From Opitutaceae bacterium TAV5 (GTDB taxonomy: Bacteria > Verrucomicrobiota > Verrucomicrobiia > Opitutales > Opitutaceae): DNA of 64,000 nucleotides. The DNA lies in contig CP007053.1 of NCBI GenBank assembly GCA_000242935.3, positions 5,999,001-6,063,000 of the forward strand. The letters run 5' to 3'. Both the position numbers and the translations under genes were made by a program. Of the stretch, positions 36,124 through 44,077 are shown one piece after another; positions within the stretch are counted from its first letter, which is position 1; each line of letters opens with the position of its first letter. A model generated the notes under the pieces. That model worked only from the letters and a program-made list of their open reading frames with translations, was not told the DNA's origin and did no database searches.

Positions 36124-36188
36124 GGGTGGGAAATTTTTGAAACGGGCCGGAAGCGAAAGATGCAGGCGTCCGGGTATCGGAAAAACGG

Positions 36189-37283
36189 TTACGAAGCCAG
36201 CGCCGCGCCGACTTCCACAAAACTGGTCCCGGCGAGCACCGGATCGATGTCGCCCTGCGTCGCCGCCGTGCCGAGGGCGCGCAACACGACGAAGCGCAGC
36301 GCGCCGGCGCGCACTTTCTTGTCGCGGGCCATGGCCGCCGCCAGCGCATCGACCGGCAGCGGTTCGCGCAGCCGCACCGGCAGCGCATGGGCGTCGACGA
36401 CTTTTTCCACGCGGGCCACGGCGGCATCGTCGAGATAGCCGAGGTGGCGCGACAGCCGCGCCGCCGCGCACAGCCCGATCGCCACCGCCTCGCCATGCAG
36501 GTACGCGCCATAGCCGGTCACCTGTTCGATGGCGTGGCCGAAGGTGTGGCCGAGATTGAGCAGCGCGCGGCCGCCGTCCTTCGCCGTCTCGCGTTCATCG
36601 GCCTCGACGATCGCCGCCTTGATCGCGCAGCACCGGCGGATCACGTCGGCCAGCCGGGGCGCGCCGGGGAGCAGGGGTGTCGCCTCGAGCTCCTCGAAAA
36701 GCTCCCGGTCGCCGAGCAGGCCGTATTTGATCACCTCGGCCATGCCCGCTGCGAACTCGCGCGGAGGCAGCGTCGAGAGCAGGTCGGTGGAGATAAAAAC
36801 CGCCTTCGGCTGGTGGAACGCGCCGACGAGGTTTTTGCCCGCGCGCAGATTGATGCCTGTTTTGCCGCCCACCGAACTGTCCACCATCGCGAGCAGCGTG
36901 GTGGGGATCTGGTAAAACCCGATGCCGCGCAGGTAGCTGGCCGCGGCAAAACCGGCGAGATCGCCGATCACCCCGCCGCCCACCGCCACGAGCACCGAGG
37001 AGCGGTCCAGCCGGTTTTCCGCGAGGAAATCGAGCACGTTGCCCAGTTCGGCGAGCGATTTTGTCTGTTCGCCCGGTTCCAGCACCCGCACGGGCGCGTC
37101 GCCGGTCATCGCCTGCAACGCCTCGGCCTGCTGGCGATCGATGTGACGGTCGGTGACGACGGCGTACCGGCGCCCCTCCGCCCGGAGAGCCGCCAGCGCG
37201 GAGCGGACCTGAAACCGGAGATCGGCTCCGAAGGTGATCGGGTAGCTGCGCTCGCCCAGTTGAATGAGAAGAGAATCGGACAT
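36189..37283 (-). CDS. aroB: 3-dehydroquinate synthase
   Basis: The 364-aa protein is normal length for AroB, the NAD- and metal-dependent enzyme that turns DAHP into 3-dehydroquinate in the shikimate pathway. Motifs include the NAD-binding LVAVGGGVIGDLAGFAAASY, then QIPTTLLAMVDSSVGGKTGI, the metal ligand Glu in GMAEVIKYG and the metal-binding His residues of LNLGHTFGHAIE and YLHGEAVAIG. All expected catalytic residues are seen. It seems to be transcribed alone or with the small downstream gene. Confidence 0.95.
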   Translation of the reverse strand: MSDSLLIQLGERSYPITFGADLRFQVRSALAALRAEGRRYAVVTDRHIDRQQAEALQAMTGDAPVRVLEPGEQTKSLAELGNVLDFLAENRLDRSSVLVAVGGGVIGDLAGFAAASYLRGIGFYQIPTTLLAMVDSSVGGKTGINLRAGKNLVGAFHQPKAVFISTDLLSTLPPREFAAGMAEVIKYGLLGDRELFEELEATPLLPGAPRLADVIRRCCAIKAAIVEADERETAKDGGRALLNLGHTFGHAIEQVTGYGAYLHGEAVAIGLCAAARLSRHLGYLDDAAVARVEKVVDAHALPVRLREPLPVDALAAAMARDKKVRAGALRFVVLRALGTAATQGDIDPVLAGTSFVEVGAALAS

Positions 37284-37375
37284 GCAGAAATGGGACGTTA
37301 AAAAACTGATTAAAACTTGTTGTCCCTCAAGGGGTCAACAGCACGAACCCGGAAGATTTAAAGATAATGAGACTC

Positions 37376-37525
37376 TTTCTCAATTTTTTGTTGACGCTGC
37401 CATGCCGCCTTTGCACGCTTGTTTTCACCAGTGAGCTTCAGCCCGCCAAGCGGGTGGCCGCAATGGTTAAGGTCAACAAGTCGTCCGGGCCGCAGAGTTT
37501 GGTCGCTCTGCGGCCCTTCCTTTTT
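37376..37525 (+). ncRNA. Candidate orphan structured RNA with intrinsic terminator
   Basis: A GATAAT box at about 37364-37369 could serve as the -10 element, though no clear -35 is seen. The predicted transcript contains a closing helix TTGTTGAC (37388-37395) with GTCAACAA (37472-37479). Inside it are a CCAT/ATGG helix and a hairpin CCCGC-CAA-GCGGG (37442-37454), and it ends in a strong intrinsic terminator at 37487-37525. No plus-strand gene lies upstream, so the terminator must belong to a short RNA or a leader. I do not recognise the fold as a known riboswitch, 4.5S, 6S or tmRNA. Confidence 0.4.
37487..37525 (+). terminator. Strong intrinsic terminator without an upstream gene
   Basis: GGGCCGCAGAG at 37487-37497 pairs perfectly with CTCTGCGGCCC at 37506-37516 (11 bp, 8-nt loop), followed by TTCCTTTTT. 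It reads on the plus strand only. Confidence 0.8.
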
Positions 37526-37795
37526 CCGGAGGCCTCTCGCGCGGGAACACCCATCTTCCGGTGGGCCAGCCGTAAGGCTGTGCTGTTCGGATATCCGTCG
37601 AGCGCCGGGCGATTCCGGAATTACGTTGCCGCGGGCAGAATCCTGAACAATCGGCATCAGTCTGGATCGCATTCAGTTGCCAATGTGATGCGATTTGATG
37701 ATGGACGTTGCGGCGTCCTTTCGGTTTCATGTCCGGTTAGCCTGTTCCGGACCCGGGTTTTGCCGGGTTCGGGAGGGGTCACTGTTGATTCGCAA

Positions 37796-38071
37796 ATGCA
37801 AACCAAATCCAGGTTCGAGGCTCCGGAATCGGAGTCACTCAGAAAATTCGTTGTTCACATCATCGACGAGATGCCGCGCCGTGTGGTGGCCGCGATCGTG
37901 TTCGTGAGCTTTTTCTTCTTTTACGGGGCGACCAATGCCGCGCTCAAGTTCGCTGCCGGCGAGGCCGGGACCCTCGATCACCGGATCGGGCCGGCCGTCG
38001 GGGCGGTATTTGCCATCGCCACCCTGATCGCGCTCGTCAGCGTGAAGCGGCGCCGGCAGTCGCAGGAATAA
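37796..38071 (+). CDS. Small two-helix membrane protein
   Basis: From the ATG at 37796 the product is 91 aa. It has two hydrophobic helices (VVAAIVFVSFFFFYGATNAAL and GAVFAIATLIALVSV) joined by a short loop, with a basic C-terminus. A longer frame from 37367 would span the structured RNA and terminator and is unlikely to be coding. The gene ends 21 bases before the convergent hisA. No family is recognised. Confidence 0.5.
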   Translation: MQTKSRFEAPESESLRKFVVHIIDEMPRRVVAAIVFVSFFFFYGATNAALKFAAGEAGTLDHRIGPAVGAVFAIATLIALVSVKRRRQSQE

Positions 38072-38092
38072 ACCGCCGCTCCGGCGCGCCGC

Positions 38093-38833
38093 TCACGCGG
38101 CGGCGGCGATCGCGAGCAGGTCGGGTAATTCCACCCGTTTTTCATAGAGCGCCTTGCCGACGATCACGCCGTCGAGGTTGGCGTGGCGGCGGGCGAGGTC
38201 GGCGAGGCCGGCCACGTCTTCGCGGCGACTGACGCCTCCGGAGGCGATCACGCCGGTCTTGCCCGGTGCGACGGCCTCGCACATGGCCTGCTGGGCCGCG
38301 AGGTTGGGGCCGGTCAGCATGCCGTCGGTGCCGATATCGGTGTAGATGATCGTGCGCACGCCGAGCGCGCTCATGCGCCGGGCGAGATCGAGTGCGCCGG
38401 TGCCGGTGGTGCTCACCCAGCCGCGGACGGCGACCTGGCCGTTTTTGGCGTCGATGCCGACGGCGATTTTTTCTCCGAAGGCTTGCACGAGTTCGCCGAC
38501 AAATTCCTCGCTCTCGGCCGCGCGCGTGCCGATGACCACCCGGCTTGCGCCCAGCCCGAGCGCGCGTTCCACGGAGGCGCGGGTGCGGAGCCCGCCGCCG
38601 AGCTGGACCTTCATCCCGAGAGCGGCGATGGCCTGCACCTGGGCCAGGTTTTGCGGCTCGCCGGCAAACGCGCCGTCGAGATCGACCACGTGCACCCAGG
38701 GGCTGCCGGCTGCCCTGAACTGGCCGGCGACTTCCGCCGGGTTTTCAAAATACACGGTTTCCTGATCGGCGCGGCCTTGGGTGAGTCGCACGCACCGGCC
38801 TCCTTTGATGTCGATAGCGGGATAAATGGTCAT
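38093..38833 (-). CDS. hisA: Phosphoribosylformimino-5-aminoimidazole carboxamide ribotide isomerase
   Basis: From the ATG at 38833 it is 246 aa, a single (beta/alpha)8 barrel. The N-terminus is YPAIDIKGGRCVRLTQG with the catalytic base Asp8; the second catalytic Asp is Asp128 in IAVGIDAKNG. Phosphate-binding loops GGGLRT and VIASGGVS are also present. HisA catalyses the Amadori rearrangement of ProFAR in histidine biosynthesis. Other his genes are not in the window. HisA and HisF are related; the early VRLTQG segment and the ID-AKNG motif favour HisA. Confidence 0.93.
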   Translation of the reverse strand: MTIYPAIDIKGGRCVRLTQGRADQETVYFENPAEVAGQFRAAGSPWVHVVDLDGAFAGEPQNLAQVQAIAALGMKVQLGGGLRTRASVERALGLGASRVVIGTRAAESEEFVGELVQAFGEKIAVGIDAKNGQVAVRGWVSTTGTGALDLARRMSALGVRTIIYTDIGTDGMLTGPNLAAQQAMCEAVAPGKTGVIASGGVSRREDVAGLADLARRHANLDGVIVGKALYEKRVELPDLLAIAAAA

Positions 38834-38896
38834 GGAAACCCGCGATGCCGATGGCAAACGGCCCGCGGCGCAAACGCTTTTTCGCGTCCGGCTGCA

Positions 38897-39457
38897 TCAG
38901 TTTACCGAAGGATCATCCGGCTCGCCGGTGTCGAGGCGCCAGCGCTCGTCCACGCCGTCGAGCACCACGCGCCAGAGGCGGACGTCGGGCTCGGTTTCCA
39001 TCAGCGACGCCGGCAGGTTGCTCACCACCCAGGTATCCTGCTTCAGTTCCTGCTCCAGTTGCCCGGCCGACCATCCGGCATAGCCGAGAAAGGCCCGCAG
39101 GCCGACGCCGGGCTGGCCGGCCAGCTCCGCCGCCTTTTCCGGATCGATGCCGAACATGAGCTGGAACCCCTCCGCGTCGCCGCCCAGTTGCGAGCGCCAG
39201 GCGCACAGCAGCACCTGCCGGCCGGCGACCGGCCCGCCGTTGAACAGCGGCACATGGGCCAGCGGCCCCAGCGCAAACTCTCCGCCCAGAGATCCCAACG
39301 ACTTGCGCAACGGCCGGTTCAGCACGATACCCAGCGCGCCCTCGCCGTCGTGGCCCGAAAGCAGCACCACCGTGCGCCGGAAATTCGGATCGCGCAGCAC
39401 CGGATGCGCAACCAGGAGCGAGCCGGCGTAGCTTTTCCGGGAATTGCGGGAAGTCAT
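38897..39457 (-). CDS. AlgH/YqgE family (UPF0301) protein
   Basis: The 186-aa protein starts with SYAGSLLVAHPVLRDPNFRR and continues with the family hallmark VVLLSGHDGEGALGIVLNRP and then PLFNGGPVAGRQVLL and LGYAGWSAGQLEQEL. These match the UPF0301 family (YqgE, AlgH), a soluble protein whose biochemical role is still unclear although it has been linked to transcriptional effects in pseudomonads. I chose ATG 39457, where the similarity begins. Confidence 0.9.
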   Translation of the reverse strand: MTSRNSRKSYAGSLLVAHPVLRDPNFRRTVVLLSGHDGEGALGIVLNRPLRKSLGSLGGEFALGPLAHVPLFNGGPVAGRQVLLCAWRSQLGGDAEGFQLMFGIDPEKAAELAGQPGVGLRAFLGYAGWSAGQLEQELKQDTWVVSNLPASLMETEPDVRLWRVVLDGVDERWRLDTGEPDDPSVN

Positions 39458-39741
39458 ACACCCGAAAAAATGCGGATGTCCTTCGCTGGCGAGTGCAGAG
39501 ATCAACAAAAAGCACTTCCTCCCGGCGTGGCCTGCATTTGCCCCCCCTCCCCCCCGCCGGGTCGTCAGCGGGTGGCTTTTTGCCGATGTGACGATCCGGC
39601 GACAAAAATCCCGGATCGCCCCATTTTTCTTTCGGAAGCAGGCAACCGGCCCAAAATTGGCTCGACTTTTCCCCTGTCGATGTTCTTTTTTAAACTTTTA
39701 CAGCCAAAGGGCCTGTTAACCGGATTGTTATTTCACACTAC

Positions 39742-41082
39742 ATGACAAAACGCACCATTCCTCAACGGAGGTTCATCAAGCCGTCGTTCAGCTCGCTGAT
39801 CGAGAAGAAACGCGATGGCCAGGAGTTCACCCAGGAAGAGATTCGCTATATCATCGATTCCACGCTCGACGGAGAGATGCCGCAGCACCAGCTCTCGGCG
39901 CTGCTGATGGCTATCTACTTCCAGCAAATGTCGGCGCAGGAAACGGCGATCCTGACCGAGGAAATGATGCTTTCCGGCGAAGTCATTGACCTGTCGGAGA
40001 TTGCCAAACCCAAGATCGACAAGTACACTACCGGCGGTGTCGGCGACAAGACTTCGCTGGTGCTCGTGCCCCTCGCCATGGCGGCGGGCGTGGTCGTCCC
40101 GATGATGTGCGGTCCGGAGCACGACTGCATCATCAGCCCGCTCGAGAAGCTCTCCGCCGTCCCCGGCTTCAAGAGCAAGATCACGATCGAAGCCTTTATC
40201 AGCCAGCTCTCCAAAATCAACGGCGCCATCTGCGCGCAGTCCGACGATCTCGCGCCCGCCGACGCCAAGTTCCTCGAAATCCGTAAGGAAACCGGCACCA
40301 TCCCGAGCCTTCCGCTGATCACCGGCAGCGTTCTTTCCAAAAAACTCGCCGAGGGCAGCGAAGGTCTCGTGATCGACGTGAAGTGGGGCAACGGCTCCTT
40401 TATCAAGGACCTGGAGCAGGCCAAACAGCTCGCCCGCTCGATGACCCGCGTCGGCCGTTCGATGAAGCGCCGCTGCGTCGCCCTCGTCACCGACATGAAT
40501 CAGCCGCTCGGCGATTCCGTCGGCACCGCGCTCGAGCTCAAGGAGGCCATCCAGCTTCTCAAGGGCGAGGGACCGGAAGACATGAAGGAACTCGTTCTCA
40601 AGCTCGGCATGGAGATCGTCCGCCTGGCCGGCGTGGCCGGTTCGACCCTCTCCGCCAAGCAGACCGTGGAGCGCCACCTCACCGACGGCAGCGCCCTCGC
40701 CAAGCTCAAGGAGCTGGTCAAGGCGCAAGGCGGCGATCCGTCCTATATCGACGCTCCCGACAAGTTCCCGAAGGCGAAGTACATCCGCAAGCTCCCCGCT
40801 CCCAAGCGCGGCTACGTCCACACGATCAATGCCTCGCTCGTCGCCCGCGGCGTCAATCTCCTCGGCATCGGGGCGGAAAAGAGCGGCAAGGTCGATCACG
40901 CGGTCGGCGTTTCGGAAATCAAGAAGGTCGGCACCCAGGTCAAGCAGGGCGAGCCGCTCATGATGATCCACTACAACGACGAGTCGAAGCTCGAGGCCGC
41001 GCTCAACCACTTCAAGGAAGCGTACCGTCTCGCGCCCAAGCGCCCCACCCCGCCGCCGCTCGTCGTCGAGCGCGTCGCGTAA
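39742..41082 (+). CDS. Thymidine-phosphorylase-like protein with altered phosphate site
   Basis: The 446-aa protein is collinear with DeoA-type pyrimidine nucleoside phosphorylases over its whole length (alpha domain, then alpha/beta domain). Aligned with E. coli DeoA at a constant offset of 10, the base-binding residues are kept (Arg181, Ser196, Lys200). The phosphate loop is not: KHSTGG is DKYTTGG (Tyr95, Thr96), and the signature GRGLGHTGGTLDKLE is replaced by GPEHDCIISPLEKL, so the Ser and Thr ligands become Cys123 and Pro133. Either it uses another cosubstrate or it is not a phosphorylase. A symbol is withheld for that reason. Confidence 0.8.
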   Translation: MTKRTIPQRRFIKPSFSSLIEKKRDGQEFTQEEIRYIIDSTLDGEMPQHQLSALLMAIYFQQMSAQETAILTEEMMLSGEVIDLSEIAKPKIDKYTTGGVGDKTSLVLVPLAMAAGVVVPMMCGPEHDCIISPLEKLSAVPGFKSKITIEAFISQLSKINGAICAQSDDLAPADAKFLEIRKETGTIPSLPLITGSVLSKKLAEGSEGLVIDVKWGNGSFIKDLEQAKQLARSMTRVGRSMKRRCVALVTDMNQPLGDSVGTALELKEAIQLLKGEGPEDMKELVLKLGMEIVRLAGVAGSTLSAKQTVERHLTDGSALAKLKELVKAQGGDPSYIDAPDKFPKAKYIRKLPAPKRGYVHTINASLVARGVNLLGIGAEKSGKVDHAVGVSEIKKVGTQVKQGEPLMMIHYNDESKLEAALNHFKEAYRLAPKRPTPPPLVVERVA

Positions 41083-41103
41083 AAACGGCAGGCGGCCTTG
41101 ATA

Positions 41104-41262
41104 GTGGCGCGGGCGTCTCGCCCGCAGACGGCGAAGCCGCCGGCTTGGCGGAAAAAACGTGGCACGGGCTTCCAGCCCGTGTTCTGCGGGCGTCTCGCCC
41201 GCACTCCCGGGCGGCGCTTCGCGCCGTCAGCGGGCGTTTGGGAGAAAAAGCCCGCGCCACAG
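41104..41262. repeat. Cluster of GTGGC(A/G)CGGGC palindromic repeats downstream of the phosphorylase gene
   Basis: At least four units are visible: GTGGCGCGGGCGTCTCGCCC at 41104, GTGGCACGGGCTTCCAGCCC at 41159, GCGGGCGTCTCGCCCGC at 41186 and GGCGGCGCTTCGCGCCGTC at 41210. The cluster ends in AAGCCCGCGCCAC, the inverse of its beginning. The 41159 unit is nearly identical to those in the gspJ leader. Confidence 0.8.
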
Positions 41263-41288
41263 CGCATTGCGTAACATCACTCACTGCC

Positions 41289-41320
41289 AAGCCCCGGCTG
41301 TCGCACGCCGGGGCTTTTTC
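41289..41320. terminator. Bidirectional intrinsic terminator between convergent genes
   Basis: AAGCCCCGGC (41289-41298) and GCCGGGGCTT (41307-41316) form a 10-bp stem with T5 after it on the plus strand and GGAAAAAG before it on the minus strand reading. It serves the phosphorylase-like gene and the opposed transglutaminase-like gene. Confidence 0.8.
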
Positions 41321-41337
41321 CGGCCGTGGACCGGCGG

Positions 41338-43224
41338 CTACGAACCGCCTGCCGCCGGCGGTCCGGCCTCGATCCGCCGGCGGAGCATCGCCATCTCCCG
41401 GTCCATCTGCGAGCCCCGCTGTACGGCGAGCGCGTCGCGCGCCCGGTCCAGCGCCCGCAGCGCTTCATCCTTTTCGCCTTTCAGCGCGAGAAAGACGACA
41501 AAAGGTCTCGTCACCTTGTCATAAAAATCGATTCCCTGCCCGCGGCCGAACCGCTTCAGCGCGAGGTTGTGCGTGCGGACCGCTTCGGCGACCGATGCCT
41601 CTTTCATTGCCCGCGCCATCATCGCTCCCGCCTGCTCGATCGTCAGGTCGGCGCGGCCCGAGCGGAATTTGCGCGCCAGCATCCGTTCCTCCTGGTCGGC
41701 CGCCGTCTCGTCGCCCCGCGCCCGCACGCAGGCCACCGCCTCGCGCAGGTACCGGACATTGAGGTCCGGATAACGTTGCAGGGCTGTCGCCGCCTCCCGC
41801 AGCAACGCCTCGCGCTCCCGCGAACCCGCCGCCTTCGCATCACCGGCGCCGTCCCGGGTCGCCTGCAACGCCAGCATGATTTCCCACGCCTCCACGTTGC
41901 GCCGCTCCGCGGTGACGGCCATCCGCGCCGCCCGCATGGCCTCGGCCGGTCGCCCCGCGTCGCGCAACGCCACCGCGAACAGCGCATGCACACGGGACGT
42001 CCGCCAGCCGGGCAACTTGCGAAACCCTTCCGACAAAAACTGCAGCTCGTGGTCGGAGATGTCTTCCCATGTTTGCGGGTCGTGGGCGACGCCGGAGATG
42101 TAGCGCTGCTCCTCGTACCGCCCCGCATCCAGTTGCCACTTGCGCGCGCCGTCGAGAAACCCGAACCACGCGTGCCGCCCGTCGAGCCCGGCGCCGCGAA
42201 ACAGCAACGTCGGCACGCCGCGCGCCTTGCCGGCCTGCGTGGCGAAATACGCCTGGTCCACGCAGATCCCGCCTTCGCCGCGCATCTCGTCGAGGTGGTA
42301 GGTCGGCCGCGCCCAGTCGAGCTGGTTGGCATTCACCCGCGCGGTCGCGTACGGCACCATGCCGTAGGTCGCTTCCAGTCGCGAAAGCGGCAGCTTCACA
42401 TTGGCCTGCGCCCAGCGCAGGTCGGAGAGCGGGGCCACGATGTCGGACAAAAATTTCAGTTCGCCGGCCGGAAGCTGGTCGAGCCGGTGCAGCGTTTTCC
42501 CGGTTTCCTGCGAGTCCGCCAGAAAACGGAACACGTCCGGGGCCGGCATCAGCGTGCGTGGCAGCGCGCTTGCCGGCACCTGCCCGTGCGGCCAGTCCGG
42601 CGGCGGAGGCACGTCATGGACGAGCGCGATGGCGAGCGCGAGTTGCGCATAGGTGCCAAACCGCTTTGGCTCCGCCGCAGCCAGTTCCGCCAGAATATCG
42701 AAAACACCCGGCAGGTAATCGCACGGCGTCAGCAGGTCGAAATACGCGGCCGACAATCCGCGGTCCCCGATCAGCCGCTGTTGCAACTCCGCCGGCAACC
42801 GCGTGCCGAGCACCGCGTCCGGCGCCGCCTCGTAACGATCCGGCATGTTGGCGTGGGCGAGTCCTTCGTCTTCCAGGGCCTTTTGCCAGCGGGCGAGAAA
42901 CACATCCTCGCCCTCGCCAAACTGCGCCGCCCACAACGCCGGATAGAGCCAGGCCTCCGCCAGGTCCAGCCGCGCCGCGCTGCCCTGGCCATACGCGGCG
43001 AACGCCACGTCGCGCAACGCGGAGGCCATCGCGGGCCAGCCGTATTTTTCCGCCCCCTGCACCAGCGCAGCCGCCTGTTCGGCGGACGGCGGCTTGCGCT
43101 GCCAGTCGGCCGGAATCTGCTGGGCGTATCCCCCGGCCGGCGACAAGGCCAGGAACCCCGCCTGCACGGCCACCGCGGCGGAGACGAAAAATGGCCTGGC
43201 TCGAGGGAGCGTTCCGGAAAGCAT
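41338..43224 (-). CDS. Exported protein with transglutaminase-like active-site pattern
   Basis: From the ATG at 43224 the protein is 628 aa with a signal peptide (FFVSAAVAVQAGFLALSPAGGYAQ, cleaved near AQQ). The middle part has the Cys-His-Asp arrangement of transglutaminase-like proteases: GGICVDQAYFATQAGKARGV with the Cys around residue 325, then GRHAWFGF (His) and KWQLDAGRY (Asp). The helical C-terminal third looks like TPR-type scaffolding. It would act in the periplasm or outside, as a peptidase, amide hydrolase or inactive binding domain; the substrate is unknown. It shares a terminator with the gene converging on it. Confidence 0.65.
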   Translation of the reverse strand: MLSGTLPRARPFFVSAAVAVQAGFLALSPAGGYAQQIPADWQRKPPSAEQAAALVQGAEKYGWPAMASALRDVAFAAYGQGSAARLDLAEAWLYPALWAAQFGEGEDVFLARWQKALEDEGLAHANMPDRYEAAPDAVLGTRLPAELQQRLIGDRGLSAAYFDLLTPCDYLPGVFDILAELAAAEPKRFGTYAQLALAIALVHDVPPPPDWPHGQVPASALPRTLMPAPDVFRFLADSQETGKTLHRLDQLPAGELKFLSDIVAPLSDLRWAQANVKLPLSRLEATYGMVPYATARVNANQLDWARPTYHLDEMRGEGGICVDQAYFATQAGKARGVPTLLFRGAGLDGRHAWFGFLDGARKWQLDAGRYEEQRYISGVAHDPQTWEDISDHELQFLSEGFRKLPGWRTSRVHALFAVALRDAGRPAEAMRAARMAVTAERRNVEAWEIMLALQATRDGAGDAKAAGSREREALLREAATALQRYPDLNVRYLREAVACVRARGDETAADQEERMLARKFRSGRADLTIEQAGAMMARAMKEASVAEAVRTHNLALKRFGRGQGIDFYDKVTRPFVVFLALKGEKDEALRALDRARDALAVQRGSQMDREMAMLRRRIEAGPPAAGGS

Positions 43225-43303
43225 ACGGCTTTTTGCCCGAAATTTTCCCGACCGGCAAGCCACATGCCGCCATCAGGGACCGGGAGCCGGAAAGGAATCG
43301 GGT

Positions 43304-44056
43304 TTACCAGGGACGCAGCGTGCTGTCACTTTCCAGTCCGTTTTCTTTCATCAAATAGGCATTCAGACCCCACCGCGGCATCGCTTCAACATGGCCGTCC
43401 ACAAAAAGGACGTTGGCCTTGTTTTTATGACGCAGATCAAGGCGGTCCCGATATAATAACCGGTTGTTCTGGATATACGCGTTGATGCCCTCAATCGCAC
43501 CGGTGGCTGCATTTTTGGCTGCGGCATCCACGACGAGCGCAGTTTTGGTTGGCAGCTGAAACTGCGACAGGTTGCGCTGGTATCTCCGCGAAGCATCCCC
43601 TTCCCAGTCTCTGTCAAAGGTGCTCATTTCGTAGGAAATTTTATAGCCATCGTTTGCGCCGCCAAGATCCCATTCTTTTTTGCCTGGGCAACGGAAGATG
43701 CCACCGAAATTCGCCTGAAAACGCGCCTCCTGGACAAGAAGTTTCTCCGTGTAGGGTTGCAGCTGGTAAGACCAGCATTTTGTCCACCAATCTCTTGTCT
43801 CCGGATTGCTTATCCAGTTATCGTCCTGGGGGACAGGCAAGTTACCTTTAAAATCGCTGGCGTGTGCTTGCATGGCAATGCCGATTTGACGGAGGTTGCT
43901 GACGCACTTGGCACCGTTCGCTGAATCGCGGACGGCGCCAACGGTCGGAATCAGGATCGCCGCCAGGATGCCGATGATGGCAATGACGGTGAGGAGTTCG
44001 ATGAGTGTGAACCCCCGATCGGAACGGCGGGGGGAAGGGAGATTTTGGGTGTTCAT
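43304..44056 (-). CDS. Free-standing pseudopilin (prepilin-type N-terminus)
   Basis: The 250-aa protein begins with a short basic leader and the cleavage motif DRG/FTLIELLTVIAIIGILAAI, then a globular domain resembling the DUF1559/GspG-like proteins of Planctomycetes and Verrucomicrobia (CVSNLRQIGIAMQAH, later VLFVDGHVEAMP with the DGHV motif). It is the last gene of the LacI-headed operon, 21 bases after the LamG gene. A single such pilin next to a glycosidase and surface proteins is typical of this lineage, but its function is not known. Confidence 0.8.
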   Translation of the reverse strand: MNTQNLPSPRRSDRGFTLIELLTVIAIIGILAAILIPTVGAVRDSANGAKCVSNLRQIGIAMQAHASDFKGNLPVPQDDNWISNPETRDWWTKCWSYQLQPYTEKLLVQEARFQANFGGIFRCPGKKEWDLGGANDGYKISYEMSTFDRDWEGDASRRYQRNLSQFQLPTKTALVVDAAAKNAATGAIEGINAYIQNNRLLYRDRLDLRHKNKANVLFVDGHVEAMPRWGLNAYLMKENGLESDSTLRPW

Positions 44057-44077
44057 GATGGTAAGGACAGGGGGTGG

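Larger units (their letters stand above)
37284..37795. other. 512-bp intergenic region between aroB and a small membrane protein gene
   Basis: The region holds no convincing open frame. It contains a hairpin GTTGTCCCTCAAGGGGTCAAC near 37319 in its left part, the putative structured RNA and terminator at 37376-37525, and another GC hairpin at 37748-37773 (CCGGACCCGG/CCGGGTTCGG) shortly before the small gene. Parts of it are AT-richer than the window average. Confidence 0.55.

Noticed and set aside
37367-37795. N-terminal extension of the small membrane-protein gene
   Set aside because: It would run through a strong terminator and structured region, and the sequence shows no conserved pattern; ATG 37796 is better.
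37806-37830. tRNA-like GGTTCGAG T-loop
   Set aside because: Flanking bases do not form a T stem and no acceptor or anticodon arm can be built.
39538-39557. Poly-C run that might hide a frameshift
   Set aside because: It lies between genes, upstream of the phosphorylase-like gene, and interrupts nothing.
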